From an uncultured Collinsella sp. (GTDB taxonomy: Bacteria > Actinomycetota > Coriobacteriia > Coriobacteriales > Coriobacteriaceae): 64,000 nt of DNA. The translations under genes and the position numbers were made by a program. Of the stretch, positions 20,701 to 27,878 are shown one piece after another. Under the pieces are notes generated by a model that saw only the letters and a program-made list of their open reading frames with translations, was not told the origin of the DNA and made no database searches. The stretch is from NCBI GenBank assembly GCA_902493145.1, contig CABUOA010000005.1, positions 1 to 64,000 on the forward strand. Direction: 5' to 3'. Every line of letters begins with the position of its first letter. The stretch's first letter is position 1.

Positions 20701-21140
20701 TCGAGAATCCGACTAAGAAGCAGCTCAAGGCCCTGGTCAAGCAGGCGAAGGAGACTGACACCAGGGGCAAGACGGACGAGTCTGTCAAGGCCCTGACGGA
20801 TGCCATTACCTACGCCGAGGACGTCTTGGGTGATGAGAATGCTTCCGACACCCAGCTCCAGGCGGCCTATGACCAGCTCAAGCTGGCCATTGAGAGCCTC
20901 AGGGATGCCGACTCCGGCAACCAGGGCGGCTCGGGCAACCAGGGTTCCGGCAATGGCTCGAACGGCGGCAACCAGGCGGGCAAGCCCGCAGGCGACAAGG
21001 CCCAGGGCAGCAAGAAGAACGGTTCGGCGATCCCCAATACCGGCGACCAGACGGCGGCGACCGTCGTGACCGTCGGTGGTCTCGGCGCCATCATCGCCGC
21101 GATCGGCGCTTTCTTCCATCGTCGCAGCAAGGCCAAGTAG
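14727..21140 (+). CDS. Giant cell-wall-anchored GH31 glycosidase, multidomain
   Basis: This secreted enzyme (2137 residues) should remove alpha-linked sugars at the cell surface. Order: signal peptide (1-35); GH31 N-domain and barrel (about 150-760) with probable nucleophile Asp480 in LKTDVAW and acid/base Asp531 in IWTGDQ; DUF5110-like region with YEDDGSS; fibronectin III (about 966-1050); CBM32 (about 1055-1190); an EF-hand/dockerin-like segment DLNDNGVYDVYDYS (from 1240); cohesin-like domain (about 1268-1400); a second galactose-binding-like domain; Ig-like domain (about 1585-1670); FIVAR; CBM32 (about 1750-1908); two FIVAR repeats; and IPNTG at 2102-2106 with a helix and basic tail. AAAGGAG supports the start. 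The architecture resembles GH31 alpha-N-acetylgalactosaminidases of mucin degraders, but alpha-glucosidase or transferase activity cannot be excluded. Confidence 0.9.
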   Translation: MRRNSIFTKRWVKGSAVLVATAATLVFANPQQAIATPLKGVDSATVSQSASNVVDIDFADGIKGRITFLEDGIFRYNVDPKGEFSEYATPRSKSHTAKIQAQPDTSDTYSKPSATVADKGDTIEITGGKATVILDKATGKMSIKSGDRVVVSESASLDLDKKGTVQTLAKEKSENFFGGGTQNGRFLHTNQTIAISNTNNWTDGGVASPNPFYWTSDGYGVLRNTFAEGSYDFGSTDSSTVTTLHSENEFDAYYFVATNEGASNVATEMLQDYYKVTGNPVLLPEYGFYLGHLNAYNRDGWSTTSGQKKWETKGSKSSSEKGDVKYESGMSTGYKLDGTLAAETLNGEGPTVDTENMKATDFDRQFSARQVIDDYEDNDMPLGWFLPNDGYGAGYGQNGYYKTGGVNSDGASSADRLNAVRANVDNLKKFTEYANSKGVSTGLWTQSNLEPDSNPETPWHLLRDFDAEVKTGGITTLKTDVAWVGSGYSFGLNGIKTAYDTVTTGANKRPNIITLDGWAGTQRFGGIWTGDQYGGNWEYIRFHIPTYIGQSLSGNPNIGSDMDGIFGGDPIISARDYQWKTFTPSMLDMDGWGTYRKSPMTHGDPYTGISRFYLKLKAQLMPYIYTSAASAANIDTGNGDAGLPMIRAMLLSDNSEYAASTSTQYQYMFGENFLVAPVYQDTQADENGNDIRNGIYLPNYGTDENPTIWIDYFSGKQYRGGQVLNNYEAPLWKLPLFVKANAIVPMYAENNNPEAVSDTNTKGTDRSQRIVEFFATEGDGTFTQYEDDGSSIENNTTEDDSYGTIDNISYGEHVSTVYSSKAAGGTATFTAEASQGGYNGYDSNRTTTFVANVSAKPTSVVAKNGGSALNVVEVDSQETFDAATPEAGQAVYFYSETPNLNHYGSDADGTEAEQGESFNNTKITTNPKVYVKFAKTDVAAAAQTLELGGFVNADATLTADRLNENLSAPTNLAAPEDATTPTSIKLTWGKVDGATSYDLKVDGTVFAVGDAAEFTHTDLAYNSKHTYQIRSRNAEGYSAWSDVLEANSALDPWRNVPDAEEITWEGSLYGSHKAELAFDHEFQSGDGGFHSGGNDLGKALTVDYGRAYKLDKLEYYPRDDAGNGTVTKMRVETSLDGVHWTSQEVDWARSADCKTVAFDGTVAARYVRMTPLASVGNFFSASEIAIYKTDGTDGFAVGSNLNKATISDGDYSNMKNYLGLENREPDTPTFGSQIRDHFADLNDNGVYDVYDYSFTMAGLDGGTKQKGKVAGSLAVIPSKTEVEAGDEITVDVYAADAKNVNALGALVNFKSDQFEFVSESIAQDGSTAGMENLSREKVQFVDGTQTINLAFANRGDGKLYNGTGAVASFKLKAKTAGKVELPSTSWLIGPACDALEFASDGTVTMPDVPQPTVAEYAQDAFNITMTNDELTTDDGTNVEKLIQQKSYNALFDNNEGDNGFEFLWNWSGNWDSEGKLPSYVKLPTTMTFAFKTPSKLDSVEVVNRNGGNGTVQKIKAVVTFEDGSIQEFAGGEYDSFLARYAFDLSAENKGKKATKVEVTPLEASGDQMLTLREVNFNYTQGVEAIEGVELGKNQTEFFEGDITPVDAKATPESAGYPYVTVESSDPSVVSVSAVQAGDSVSYYLRANKAGKAKITVASVLDPSKTASYEVEVKAGVDTSALVAALSKAAGYSESVYTKDSYAALTTAVEAARKLLDSGQGSYSKKDVADATAKIEKAIDGLKMRPVDEKILINTPENRKNVKVADFSSEADYEGSNAVNALDGDERTLWHSDWAHGTGMPQYLSVDLGRDYDLTDVTFLPRQDGGTNGDIFEAEILVSDTADGYEMGTAASMGTFAFDNDGRVLTDRGDWKQMSFGAARGRYVTVKVIHAGGGDVDAYCSMAELKFYGTAVPDPVAKDDLATAIEKVDAEVAAGDLKAGDYTEASWTALENALASARAILSDEDATQDEVDQALRALESARGALEKTPVVPVENPTKKQLKALVKQAKETDTRGKTDESVKALTDAITYAEDVLGDENASDTQLQAAYDQLKLAIESLRDADSGNQGGSGNQGSGNGSNGGNQAGKPAGDKAQGSKKNGSAIPNTGDQTAATVVTVGGLGAIIAAIGAFFHRRSKAK

Positions 21141-21159
21141 CCCCAGCAACAGCTAAGCA

Positions 21160-21202
21160 AGCGTGCCCGCCGTCCCACCCAAGGACGGTGGGCATGCTTT
21201 TT
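21160..21202 (+). terminator. Terminator after the GH31 gene
   Basis: AGCGTGCCCGCCGTCC pairs with GGACGGTGGGCATGCT through 16 positions including two G-T pairs, followed by TTTTT. Confidence 0.85.
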
Positions 21203-21357
21203 GAATGTAGGCGGAAAGCTCCGACCCTTCGGCCTTAATCTCGCAAAGCATTCCGTCTCTCACCGAACACATCGGCATCGGTGGCTATACTTGAATTATT
21301 TGCAGTTAAGGGTCGCGGATTCGCTGCGTCACCGCTCTCAACAGGAGGTCTATGTTT

Positions 21358-21822
21358 ATGGCAGATCAGAAGCCGGTTGTCGGGATCATCATGGGTTCCA
21401 AGTCCGATCTGGGCGTTATGGAAGGCTGCACCGCCGAGCTCGAGGCACTGGGTGTGCCCTATGAGCTCGTCATTGCGAGCGCGCACCGCACGCCGGCGAA
21501 GGTCCACGAGTGGGCTTCGACTGCCGCCGATCGCGGTATCAAAGTGATTATCGCCGCCGCCGGCAAGGCCGCTCACTTGGGTGGTGTCGTGGCTGCCTTT
21601 ACGCCGCTGCCGGTTATCGGCGTGCCTATGAAGACGAGTGACCTGGGCGGTATGGATTCGCTGCTGTCGATGGTGCAGATGCCTTCGGGCGTGCCCGTGG
21701 CCTGCGTTGCCATCAACGGTGCCAAGAACGCCGCCATCTATGCCACACAGATTCTGGGTGCTTGCGACCCCGAGTACCGCAAGGTTATCGAGAAGATGAA
21801 GCAGGAGATGGCTGACGCCTAA
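21358..21822 (+). CDS. purE: N5-carboxyaminoimidazole ribonucleotide mutase
   Basis: PurE (154 residues) moves the carboxyl group of N5-CAIR to make CAIR in purine synthesis. The class I PurE core is intact: GIIMGSKSDLGVM, the SAHRTPAKV active-site loop, AAAGKAAHLGGVVAAFTPLPVIGVP, and SLLSMVQMPSGVPVA. AGGAGG lies 9 bases before the ATG at 21358 and only 3 before an in-frame ATG at 21352, so the shorter form is preferred. No purK is next to it. The following gene is an unrelated sortase. Confidence 0.95.
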   Translation: MADQKPVVGIIMGSKSDLGVMEGCTAELEALGVPYELVIASAHRTPAKVHEWASTAADRGIKVIIAAAGKAAHLGGVVAAFTPLPVIGVPMKTSDLGGMDSLLSMVQMPSGVPVACVAINGAKNAAIYATQILGACDPEYRKVIEKMKQEMADA

Positions 21823-21857
21823 GCGTTCCGCCGTTTCACCGCAGTATAAGGAGAGCC

Positions 21858-22856
21858 ATGTCCGATTATCAGGGAAAACGATTCAAGGCTTCTCAGATTC
21901 CCGATCCGTCGAAGCCGGGTGCTGCCCGTGCGGCACAGCAGGGTCGGACATCCTCTCCTCAGCAGCCGCGCGCGCCGCGCCCCGTGACACCGGCGACGCA
22001 TCGTCGACAGGACGCGCCGGCCGCATATCGTCCTTCGTCTTATAGCTCCGCTAAGAAGCCGCCCCGGTCTTCATCGCATGCCGCGCCGTCGGATCGCACC
22101 GAGCCGCCGCGCAAAAAGCGCCACTCCATTATTCCCATTCTGCTCATCATCATCGGTATCGGTCTGATTGTCGCCGCCGCCGCTATTTTTATTAATGCCC
22201 AGATTGGCTATAAGCAGGCGAGCGATTCGTATCAGAAAATCGAGAAGCAATATGTAAGCGATAAGGACGCCAGCGGCGTGCCGATTATCGACTTTGATGC
22301 GCTTGCTCAGACGAACCCCGAGATTGTGGGTTGGATTTACGTGCCGGGAACCAACATCAACTATCCCGTGGTGCAGACCAACAACAACTCCAAATACCTC
22401 AACACGCTGTTCGATGGCACGTCTAACGCCTCGGGTGCCATCTTCTTGGATAGCGATGACACCGCGCCGGGAATGGTCGACCAGCAGACCACGATCTACG
22501 GCCACCATATGAACGATGGGTCGATGTTCAACGTGATTTCGGATACGACTGACCAGGCAACGTTCGATAGCATTGAATATGTGTACTACATCACGCGCGA
22601 TGCGACGTATAAGTTGCGTCCGCTGGCGACCAAGGTGGTCGAGGACACGTATGCCAAGGCGCGCACGACCAATTTTGAGGGCGACGACGGACTCAAGAAC
22701 TACCTGTCCGAGATGCTCGACGGCGCTTCTGCCGTGGCGAGTGATGCCACCGATCGTGCCGCTTCGGCAACTAAGGTTGTAACGCTTGTGACCTGTCGTT
22801 CGCTGTCGCTGAGCAACACACGCGCCGTCATGGTGCTCACGCCGGTCGAGGAATAA
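21858..22856 (+). CDS. Class B sortase
   Basis: This membrane-anchored cysteine transpeptidase (332 residues) would attach surface proteins to the cell wall or pilin subunits to each other. A long, disordered, Pro/Ser/Arg-rich cytoplasmic tail (1-85) precedes a membrane helix (about 92-112, IPILLIIIGIGLIVAAAAIF) and the catalytic domain. The active-site residues are His216/His217 in IYGHHM, Cys313 in LVTCRS and Arg322. The Cys-x8-Arg spacing and GHHM motif fit class B. A good ribosome site (AAGGAGAG) precedes the ATG. It lies 0.7 kb after the GH31 gene that ends in IPNTG, but class A or E enzymes elsewhere could handle that signal. Confidence 0.9.
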   Translation: MSDYQGKRFKASQIPDPSKPGAARAAQQGRTSSPQQPRAPRPVTPATHRRQDAPAAYRPSSYSSAKKPPRSSSHAAPSDRTEPPRKKRHSIIPILLIIIGIGLIVAAAAIFINAQIGYKQASDSYQKIEKQYVSDKDASGVPIIDFDALAQTNPEIVGWIYVPGTNINYPVVQTNNNSKYLNTLFDGTSNASGAIFLDSDDTAPGMVDQQTTIYGHHMNDGSMFNVISDTTDQATFDSIEYVYYITRDATYKLRPLATKVVEDTYAKARTTNFEGDDGLKNYLSEMLDGASAVASDATDRAASATKVVTLVTCRSLSLSNTRAVMVLTPVEE

Positions 22857-22865
22857 GTTGTTCGA

Positions 22866-22902
22866 GAGTAGCTAAAAAGGCCCCGTCCCAAATTGGCTAC
22901 TC
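22866..22902. repeat. GGGAC-core hairpin, GAGTAGC arms
   Basis: GAGTAGC (22866-22872) pairs with GCTACTC (22896-22902). The loop carries CCCCGTCCCAAATT, a variant of the core shared by the hairpin family described in the findings. It lies between the sortase and MoaE-like genes. Confidence 0.5.
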
Positions 22903-22923
22903 GACGACGGTAAGGGAGAAATG

Positions 22924-23340
22924 ATGCTCGAGAGTGGCAAATTGATGCCTTCGATTGATGCTTGGCTGCGCGAGGCCAAGGCCGATGCTTCGGCGGCAGG
23001 CTGTGGGATGTATCTGACGCATAACGGTGTGGTGCGCGCGACGCCCAAGGCTGAGGTGCGCGGAGTCGAGACCGATGGCGTGGCGCCAGGCCACAGGGTG
23101 GGCGGCATGGTCTTTGACTACGACGCCGAAAAGGTACGGTCTGCTATCGAGACTACGCGCGCGATGCCGGGTATCGGCTATGTGCGCGTGTGGCTGGCAA
23201 GCGGCGAGCTTACCGTAGGTGACGACATCATGCTCGTGCTTATCGGCGGGGACATTCGCCCACACGTGGTCGATGCACTGCAGGCGCTCGTTGGCACCAT
23301 CAAGAACGAATGCGTGAGTGAGGTCGAGCGCGAGGCATAG
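22924..23340 (+). CDS. MoaE-like protein (divergent molybdopterin synthase large subunit)
   Basis: The 138-residue protein resembles MoaE, the catalytic subunit that adds sulfur to precursor Z. It has the HNGVVR motif and a VRVWLASGELTVGDDIMLVLIGGDIRPHVVDAL segment that matches the MoaE dimer core. The C-terminus reads TIKNECVSEVERE. The first of the two catalytic lysines (in IK) could be present, but the usual second one in the WKRE/WKKE motif is missing. No moaA, moaC, moaD or molybdoenzyme gene lies in the window. GGGAG favours this ATG over one 3 bases upstream. It may have another role. Assignment to the fold is fairly sure, function is not. Confidence 0.7.
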   Translation: MLESGKLMPSIDAWLREAKADASAAGCGMYLTHNGVVRATPKAEVRGVETDGVAPGHRVGGMVFDYDAEKVRSAIETTRAMPGIGYVRVWLASGELTVGDDIMLVLIGGDIRPHVVDALQALVGTIKNECVSEVEREA

Positions 23341-23370
23341 AGGATTGCGTCGATAGAAGGATCGTTTATA

Positions 23371-23409
23371 AAAATGCCCACCGGTACGTGTGATACCGGC
23401 GGGCATTTT
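23371..23409. terminator. Bidirectional terminator between MoaE-like and CmpB-like genes
   Basis: AAAATGCCCACCGGTA (23371-23386) pairs with TACCGGCGGGCATTTT (23394-23409) with one mismatch. It carries A and T tracts at each end and sits between two convergent genes. Confidence 0.85.
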
Positions 23410-23430
23410 GCGTTTTGGGCGCGGCGGGCG

Positions 23431-24660
23431 CTAAACGCGCGTGGCGTCCTTGGGGCTCATGGTCATGCTCTGGAAGCGGTTCTCCATGTAGTCGTTATCG
23501 AAATACTTGCCGTAGAACTGTGCGACGGGAATGTCCGGCTCCGTGCCGTTAACGCGCTGGTACCAGTAGTCGAGCGACTGCAGCGTCATGACGCCGTCGA
23601 CCAGCATAATGACGGTAAAGATGACGGTGGCCGAGTAGCGGCTCTTCCAGGGGATCTTGTTGATGAGCTTAAGCAGCCTCGGTAGCAGCAGCTTGATCCA
23701 GATGAGGCCACCTAGGCCCCACAGGCAGGCAAAGCCCGTGCAGGTGCGTCCGCCCGTGAGGACCACGAGCGGATCGGGCAAACCAAACAGCGTTATGTGC
23801 GAGTAGCTCCACGAGACCACGCCAAACGCGGTCTGCATAAACCAGCCCACGAACACCTCAAAGCTCGCGCCGAGCACAGCGCTCACCAGGAAAATGATGA
23901 TGGGGTTCTTTTTGTAGAAGCGGTTAAGCACCATGGTCATGAGCACGGCGCCAAATCCGTAGATGGGGCTGAAAGGGCCAAACAGCATGCCGGCGCGGTC
24001 CTGGTAGACGCCCGGGTCGTTGACCGTCATGTGCCAGATGTCCTCCAAGATAAGTCCCAGTACGCAGCAGACGAAGAATACCCAGAACAGGTTGAAGTAG
24101 TTGAGCTTGATGTAGCCCTCGCCGGTCTCATCGCGGCCGAGCATGCCCTCGGCGGCGGCATCGCGGTCGAGCATCTCCTGCAGGCGGCGCTGCAGCTCGC
24201 GCTCCTGACGCAGCGTGGGGTCGACGGTGGCCGAAAGCGCGATGAGGATGCCGAGCTGAATAGCGGGGCGCAGCAAGAAGGGCCCGATACCCTGGAGCAT
24301 CACGTCGACCAAAAGCTCGACGACGGTGAATGCAATAAGGATGTAGGACAGGCGGGCGGCGTTGCGGCGCTGGTTTTTGATAAGGTCCAGGCCAAAGATG
24401 ATTAGGATGACGGCACTTGCCGCAGAGAGCATGATGCCGGCGACGATAAGGCCGACTGCGACGAGCGTGTTGTCGCCGAGCTTTTCGGTGGCGTTGCCGT
24501 TAACAAGTGCCGTGATGACCTGCCACATAAAGGCAGCGACCGACGGGAGCGTGCCCACGCCGGAAAGGATGCACAGGACGGCGTACACCTTAATGATGAG
24601 GGGAATCTTCTTGACCTCTGTGGCGCTGGGGACGCTGGGGTCGAGTTCGTTTCGATCCAT
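23431..24660 (-). CDS. CmpB-family (putative type IV ABC transporter) membrane protein
   Basis: The 409-residue protein is a polytopic membrane protein. The C-terminal half has the CmpB-family signature LEDIWHM, DRAGMLFGPFSPIYGFGAV and a series of helices after it. The N-terminal half (about 20-150) adds four to five helices, and a short charged linker (QERELQRRLQEMLDRD) joins the two parts. Members are often called ABC transporter permease-like, but no ATPase partner is adjacent and the function is not established. GAGAAAGG precedes the ATG. It is convergent with the MoaE-like gene and divergent from purF. Confidence 0.8.
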   Translation of the reverse strand: MDRNELDPSVPSATEVKKIPLIIKVYAVLCILSGVGTLPSVAAFMWQVITALVNGNATEKLGDNTLVAVGLIVAGIMLSAASAVILIIFGLDLIKNQRRNAARLSYILIAFTVVELLVDVMLQGIGPFLLRPAIQLGILIALSATVDPTLRQERELQRRLQEMLDRDAAAEGMLGRDETGEGYIKLNYFNLFWVFFVCCVLGLILEDIWHMTVNDPGVYQDRAGMLFGPFSPIYGFGAVLMTMVLNRFYKKNPIIIFLVSAVLGASFEVFVGWFMQTAFGVVSWSYSHITLFGLPDPLVVLTGGRTCTGFACLWGLGGLIWIKLLLPRLLKLINKIPWKSRYSATVIFTVIMLVDGVMTLQSLDYWYQRVNGTEPDIPVAQFYGKYFDNDYMENRFQSMTMSPKDATRV

Positions 24661-24898
24661 ACAGAACCTTTCTCGCTTTGTTGTAGGTTATAAGGATACG
24701 CCGCCGACCTGCCAAAAGACAGGACGAACGTCCCAATTGCAACTTTGTAATCCCCAACGGTGGACGCGGCGGCCATCTGGGGGCGCGGGCACTTACACTG
24801 GACAGACCGATAAAATGTTTGGCAACAAAACTGATTATTAGCTCGGTGGGCTTTTAAAAAGCGCTGCTCATGCGCTGGGGAGCACGTCGCGCCGTGCG

Positions 24899-24904
24899 TA
24901 TAAT
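24899..24904 (+). promoter_or_regulatory. Candidate -10 element for purF
   Basis: A perfect TATAAT lies 43 bases before the purF start. The -35 region has no clear match. Confidence 0.45.
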
Positions 24905-24946
24905 AAGGCGGGTAACGCCAAAAATACGAGGCTCTGAGGGGATACC

Positions 24947-26617
24947 ATGTCTCAAGAAACCATCCGCGCGGCCGAGCGTGCCGCGGGACAGGTGAACACC
25001 ATGTCGACGTATGATCCGGACTCCGACCAGCTGCATGAGGAATGTGGCATTTTCGGCGTATGGGCACCCGATCGCGACGTGGCTCGACTGACGTACTTTG
25101 GCCTGCGTGCGCTGCAGCACCGTGGCCAGGAATCGGCTGGAATCGCCGTGGGTGACGGCGGCACGGTTATGGTCCGCAAAGATCTGGGCCTGCTCGACCG
25201 CGTGTTCTCCAACGCCGACCTGTCGACGCTCTCCGGCCAGCTGGCCGTGGGCCACGTGCGCTATGGCACCGCCGGTGCCAAGAGCTGGGAAGCCTCTCAG
25301 CCGCACCTCTCTACCATCAACAGCGTCATTATCGCGCTCGCGCACAACGGCACCCTCGTCAACACCGACGAGCTGCGCCGTCAGCTGATCGAGCTGGGCG
25401 TGCCGTTCCTCTCCAATTCGGATTCCGAGGTCGCGACCAAGCTTATCGGCTACTTTACCCAGCGTACGGGCCACCTGCGCGAGGGTATTCGCAAGACCAT
25501 GGAGCTCGTGCGCGGCGGCTACGCCATGACGCTCATCAACGAGCAGGCGCTCTACGCATTCCGCGATCCGCACGGCATTCGCCCGCTCGTGCTGGGCAAG
25601 CTGGTGGACGAGGGTCTGGACCAGGCCGATGCCGCAGCCGTTTCGCAGCTGCCGTCGCAGGACGGCGCCGCGACGGTCGACTCCGCCGTCCGTGTCACGC
25701 GCGCCGGCGGCTGGGTCGTTGCTTCCGAGACCTGCGCACTCGACATCGTGGGTGCCGAGTACGTCCGTGACGTCCGTCCCGGCGAGATCTTGCGCATCAG
25801 CGCCGAGGGCCTGGTATCCGAGCAGGGCGTGCCTGCAGCCGAAGAGCCCGCCAACTGCATCTTTGAGCAGGTCTACTTTGCCCGCCCCGACTCCATCATG
25901 AACGGCAAGAGCGTCTATGCCTGCCGTTACGACATGGGTCGTCAGCTGGCACATGAGGAGCCTGTCGAGGCCGACCTGGTCATCGGCGTGCCCGACTCCG
26001 GCCTGCCGCCTGCGGAGGGGTATTCGCACGAGAGCGGTATTCCCTTTGGCGAGGGCCTTATCAAGAACCGCTACGTGGGCCGTACGTTTATCGAGCCTAC
26101 GCAGGAGTTGCGCGCCATGGGCGTGCGTATGAAACTCAACCCGCTGCGCGACAACATCGAGGGCAAGCGCCTGGTCGTCATCGACGACTCCATCGTGCGC
26201 GGCACCACCATGGTGCAGCTCGTCAAGATGCTGCGCAACGCCGGCGCCAAGGAGATTCATATCCGCATCAACTCGCCCGAGGTCATCTGGCCGTGCTTCT
26301 ACGGTATCGATACCGACGTGCAGTCGCAGCTTATCAGCGCCAACAAGACGGTCGACGAGATTTGCGAGTATATCGGCGCCGATTCGCTGGCCTTCCTTTC
26401 GGTCGAGGGCCTGCTTAAGGTCATGCCCAAGGGCGGTTACTGCGATGCGTGCTTTACCGGCCGCTACCCCGTGGCGATTCCCGAGAGCTTTGGCCGCGAC
26501 AAGTTTATGGAGGGCTTTAAGCCCCGCAACCTGGACAAGCCGCTGCACTTTGACGACGACGCCGTGATCGAGAAATACGACGACCGCAGCTGGGAAGAGG
26601 AGCACGGCGAGGCATAA
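24947..26617 (+). CDS. purF: Amidophosphoribosyltransferase
   Basis: PurF (556 residues) makes phosphoribosylamine from PRPP and glutamine, the first committed step of purine synthesis. The N-terminal glutamine amidotransferase has its nucleophile at Cys33 (EECGIFGV), so a 32-residue propeptide would have to be cut off. The PRPP loop VVIDDSIVRGTTM is intact. Cysteines in ETCALD, WPCFYG and YCDACFTGRYP fit the [4Fe-4S]-binding Bacillus-type enzyme, which is oxygen-sensitive and made active by propeptide removal. GAGGGG supports the start. purM and purN follow downstream after a gap with a hairpin, so they may be separate transcripts. Confidence 0.96.
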   Translation: MSQETIRAAERAAGQVNTMSTYDPDSDQLHEECGIFGVWAPDRDVARLTYFGLRALQHRGQESAGIAVGDGGTVMVRKDLGLLDRVFSNADLSTLSGQLAVGHVRYGTAGAKSWEASQPHLSTINSVIIALAHNGTLVNTDELRRQLIELGVPFLSNSDSEVATKLIGYFTQRTGHLREGIRKTMELVRGGYAMTLINEQALYAFRDPHGIRPLVLGKLVDEGLDQADAAAVSQLPSQDGAATVDSAVRVTRAGGWVVASETCALDIVGAEYVRDVRPGEILRISAEGLVSEQGVPAAEEPANCIFEQVYFARPDSIMNGKSVYACRYDMGRQLAHEEPVEADLVIGVPDSGLPPAEGYSHESGIPFGEGLIKNRYVGRTFIEPTQELRAMGVRMKLNPLRDNIEGKRLVVIDDSIVRGTTMVQLVKMLRNAGAKEIHIRINSPEVIWPCFYGIDTDVQSQLISANKTVDEICEYIGADSLAFLSVEGLLKVMPKGGYCDACFTGRYPVAIPESFGRDKFMEGFKPRNLDKPLHFDDDAVIEKYDDRSWEEEHGEA

Positions 26618-26657
26618 AACCTGCCATATGGGGACAGGTTTATTTTGGTAGGTTTTA
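26615..26657. repeat. GGGACAG-core hairpin at the purF 3' end
   Basis: TAAAACCTGCCA (26615-26626) pairs with TGGTAGGTTTTA (26646-26657) with one G-T pair. The loop contains GGGGACAGG. The arm overlaps the purF stop codon. Confidence 0.65.
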
Positions 26658-26774
26658 CCTGCTGTTTTGTTGATATGACGGCGCGTGCTGTTATGGCATG
26701 CACCGAATCGAGGACAACTATGAGCACCGTTTGGCGCCCGCGCGGCGCCACGGTAGTGGGAGAGGAAGGCTCAG

Positions 26775-27878
26775 ATGAGCGACAGCAAGCATGTGACGTA
26801 TGAGGATGCCGGCGTCGATACCGCTGAGGGCGGCCGCGCCGTCGACGCGATTAAGCAGATGGTCAAGGACACCAATCGCCCCGAGGTTATCGGCGGCATC
26901 GGCGGCTTCGGTGGCCTGTTCTCGGCTGCCGCGCTTAAGGATATGGAAGACCCGATCCTGATTAGCGGTACCGACGGCGTGGGCACCAAGCTCGTGCTCG
27001 CCCAGATCATGGACCGTCACGAGACGGTGGGCCAGGACCTGGTCGCTATGTGCGTCAACGACATTCTGGCTTCGGGCGCCGAGCCGCTGTTCTTCCTGGA
27101 CTACGTCGCCATCGGTCACATCGAGGCCGAGCACATGGCAAAGATCATCAAGGGTGTGGCCGACGGCTGCAAGCTCGCGGGCTGCGCGCTCGTGGGCGGT
27201 GAGATGGCCGAGCACCCGGGCGTCATGGCTCCTGACGACTACGACCTTGCCGGATTTACCGTGGGCGTCGTCGACCGTCCCAAGATGCTCGACCCCGCAA
27301 ACGTCCGCCCGGGCGATGTGATCCTGGGCCTGCCTTCCACCGGCGTGCACTCCAACGGCTACTCGCTCGTGCGTAAGGTCATTGGCGTCGACGGCATTAA
27401 GCCGGGCACGCCCGAGGCCGCCGCTAAGGCCGAGGAGCTGAGCCGTCCGCTCGAGGAGCTCGGCGGTGCATTGCTGGCAGACGCTCTGTTGGCCCCCACG
27501 CGCATCTACGTCAAGCCGATCCTGGAGCTGCTGCGCGGCGGCGTCAACGTGCATGCTATCGCCCACATCACCGGCGGCGGTATTACCGAGAACCTCAACC
27601 GTGCACTCGCCGACGACGTCGACGCCGTGGTCACCCGCAACGGCGCCGAGATGGGTTGGGACGTTCCGCCCGTCATCACCTACGTGTCGCGTCAGGCCGA
27701 GCTCGCGCCCAACGAGGCATGCAAGACCTTCAACATGGGCGTCGGCCTGTGCCTGATCGTCGCCCCCGAGGACGAGGCCGCGGTTACCGAAGCCCTGGTC
27801 GCGCTGGGCGAGAAGCCGTTCCGCGTGGGCGAGTGCGTCGAGGGTTCCGGTAAGGTCGTGTACTCCGATGAGCGCTAA
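26775..27878 (+). CDS. purM: Phosphoribosylformylglycinamidine cyclo-ligase (AIR synthetase)
   Basis: PurM (367 residues) closes the imidazole ring to give aminoimidazole ribonucleotide using ATP. Family motifs are clear: YEDAGVDTAEGGRAV near the start, ISGTDGVGTKLVLA, the catalytic-site DLVAMCVNDILASGAEPLFFLDY, GGEMAEHPGVM, GLPSTGVHSNGYSLVR, and AHITGGGITENLNR. GAGAGGAAGG is well placed before the ATG. The last 11 bases overlap the start of purN, so translation of the two is coupled. Confidence 0.97.
   Translation: MSDSKHVTYEDAGVDTAEGGRAVDAIKQMVKDTNRPEVIGGIGGFGGLFSAAALKDMEDPILISGTDGVGTKLVLAQIMDRHETVGQDLVAMCVNDILASGAEPLFFLDYVAIGHIEAEHMAKIIKGVADGCKLAGCALVGGEMAEHPGVMAPDDYDLAGFTVGVVDRPKMLDPANVRPGDVILGLPSTGVHSNGYSLVRKVIGVDGIKPGTPEAAAKAEELSRPLEELGGALLADALLAPTRIYVKPILELLRGGVNVHAIAHITGGGITENLNRALADDVDAVVTRNGAEMGWDVPPVITYVSRQAELAPNEACKTFNMGVGLCLIVAPEDEAAVTEALVALGEKPFRVGECVEGSGKVVYSDER

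Noticed and set aside
21141..21357. Purine riboswitch before purE
   Set aside because: The gap holds a clear terminator for the GH31 gene, and I see no conserved purine-riboswitch core or three-way junction pattern.
24854..26605. Long open frame on the minus strand opposite purF (583 codons)
   Set aside because: It mirrors purF in a GC-rich genome, has a biased composition, no ribosome site and no recognisable family. The same applies to the long frames opposite carA (4279-5820) and the 3' part of surface protein 3 (44662-47205).
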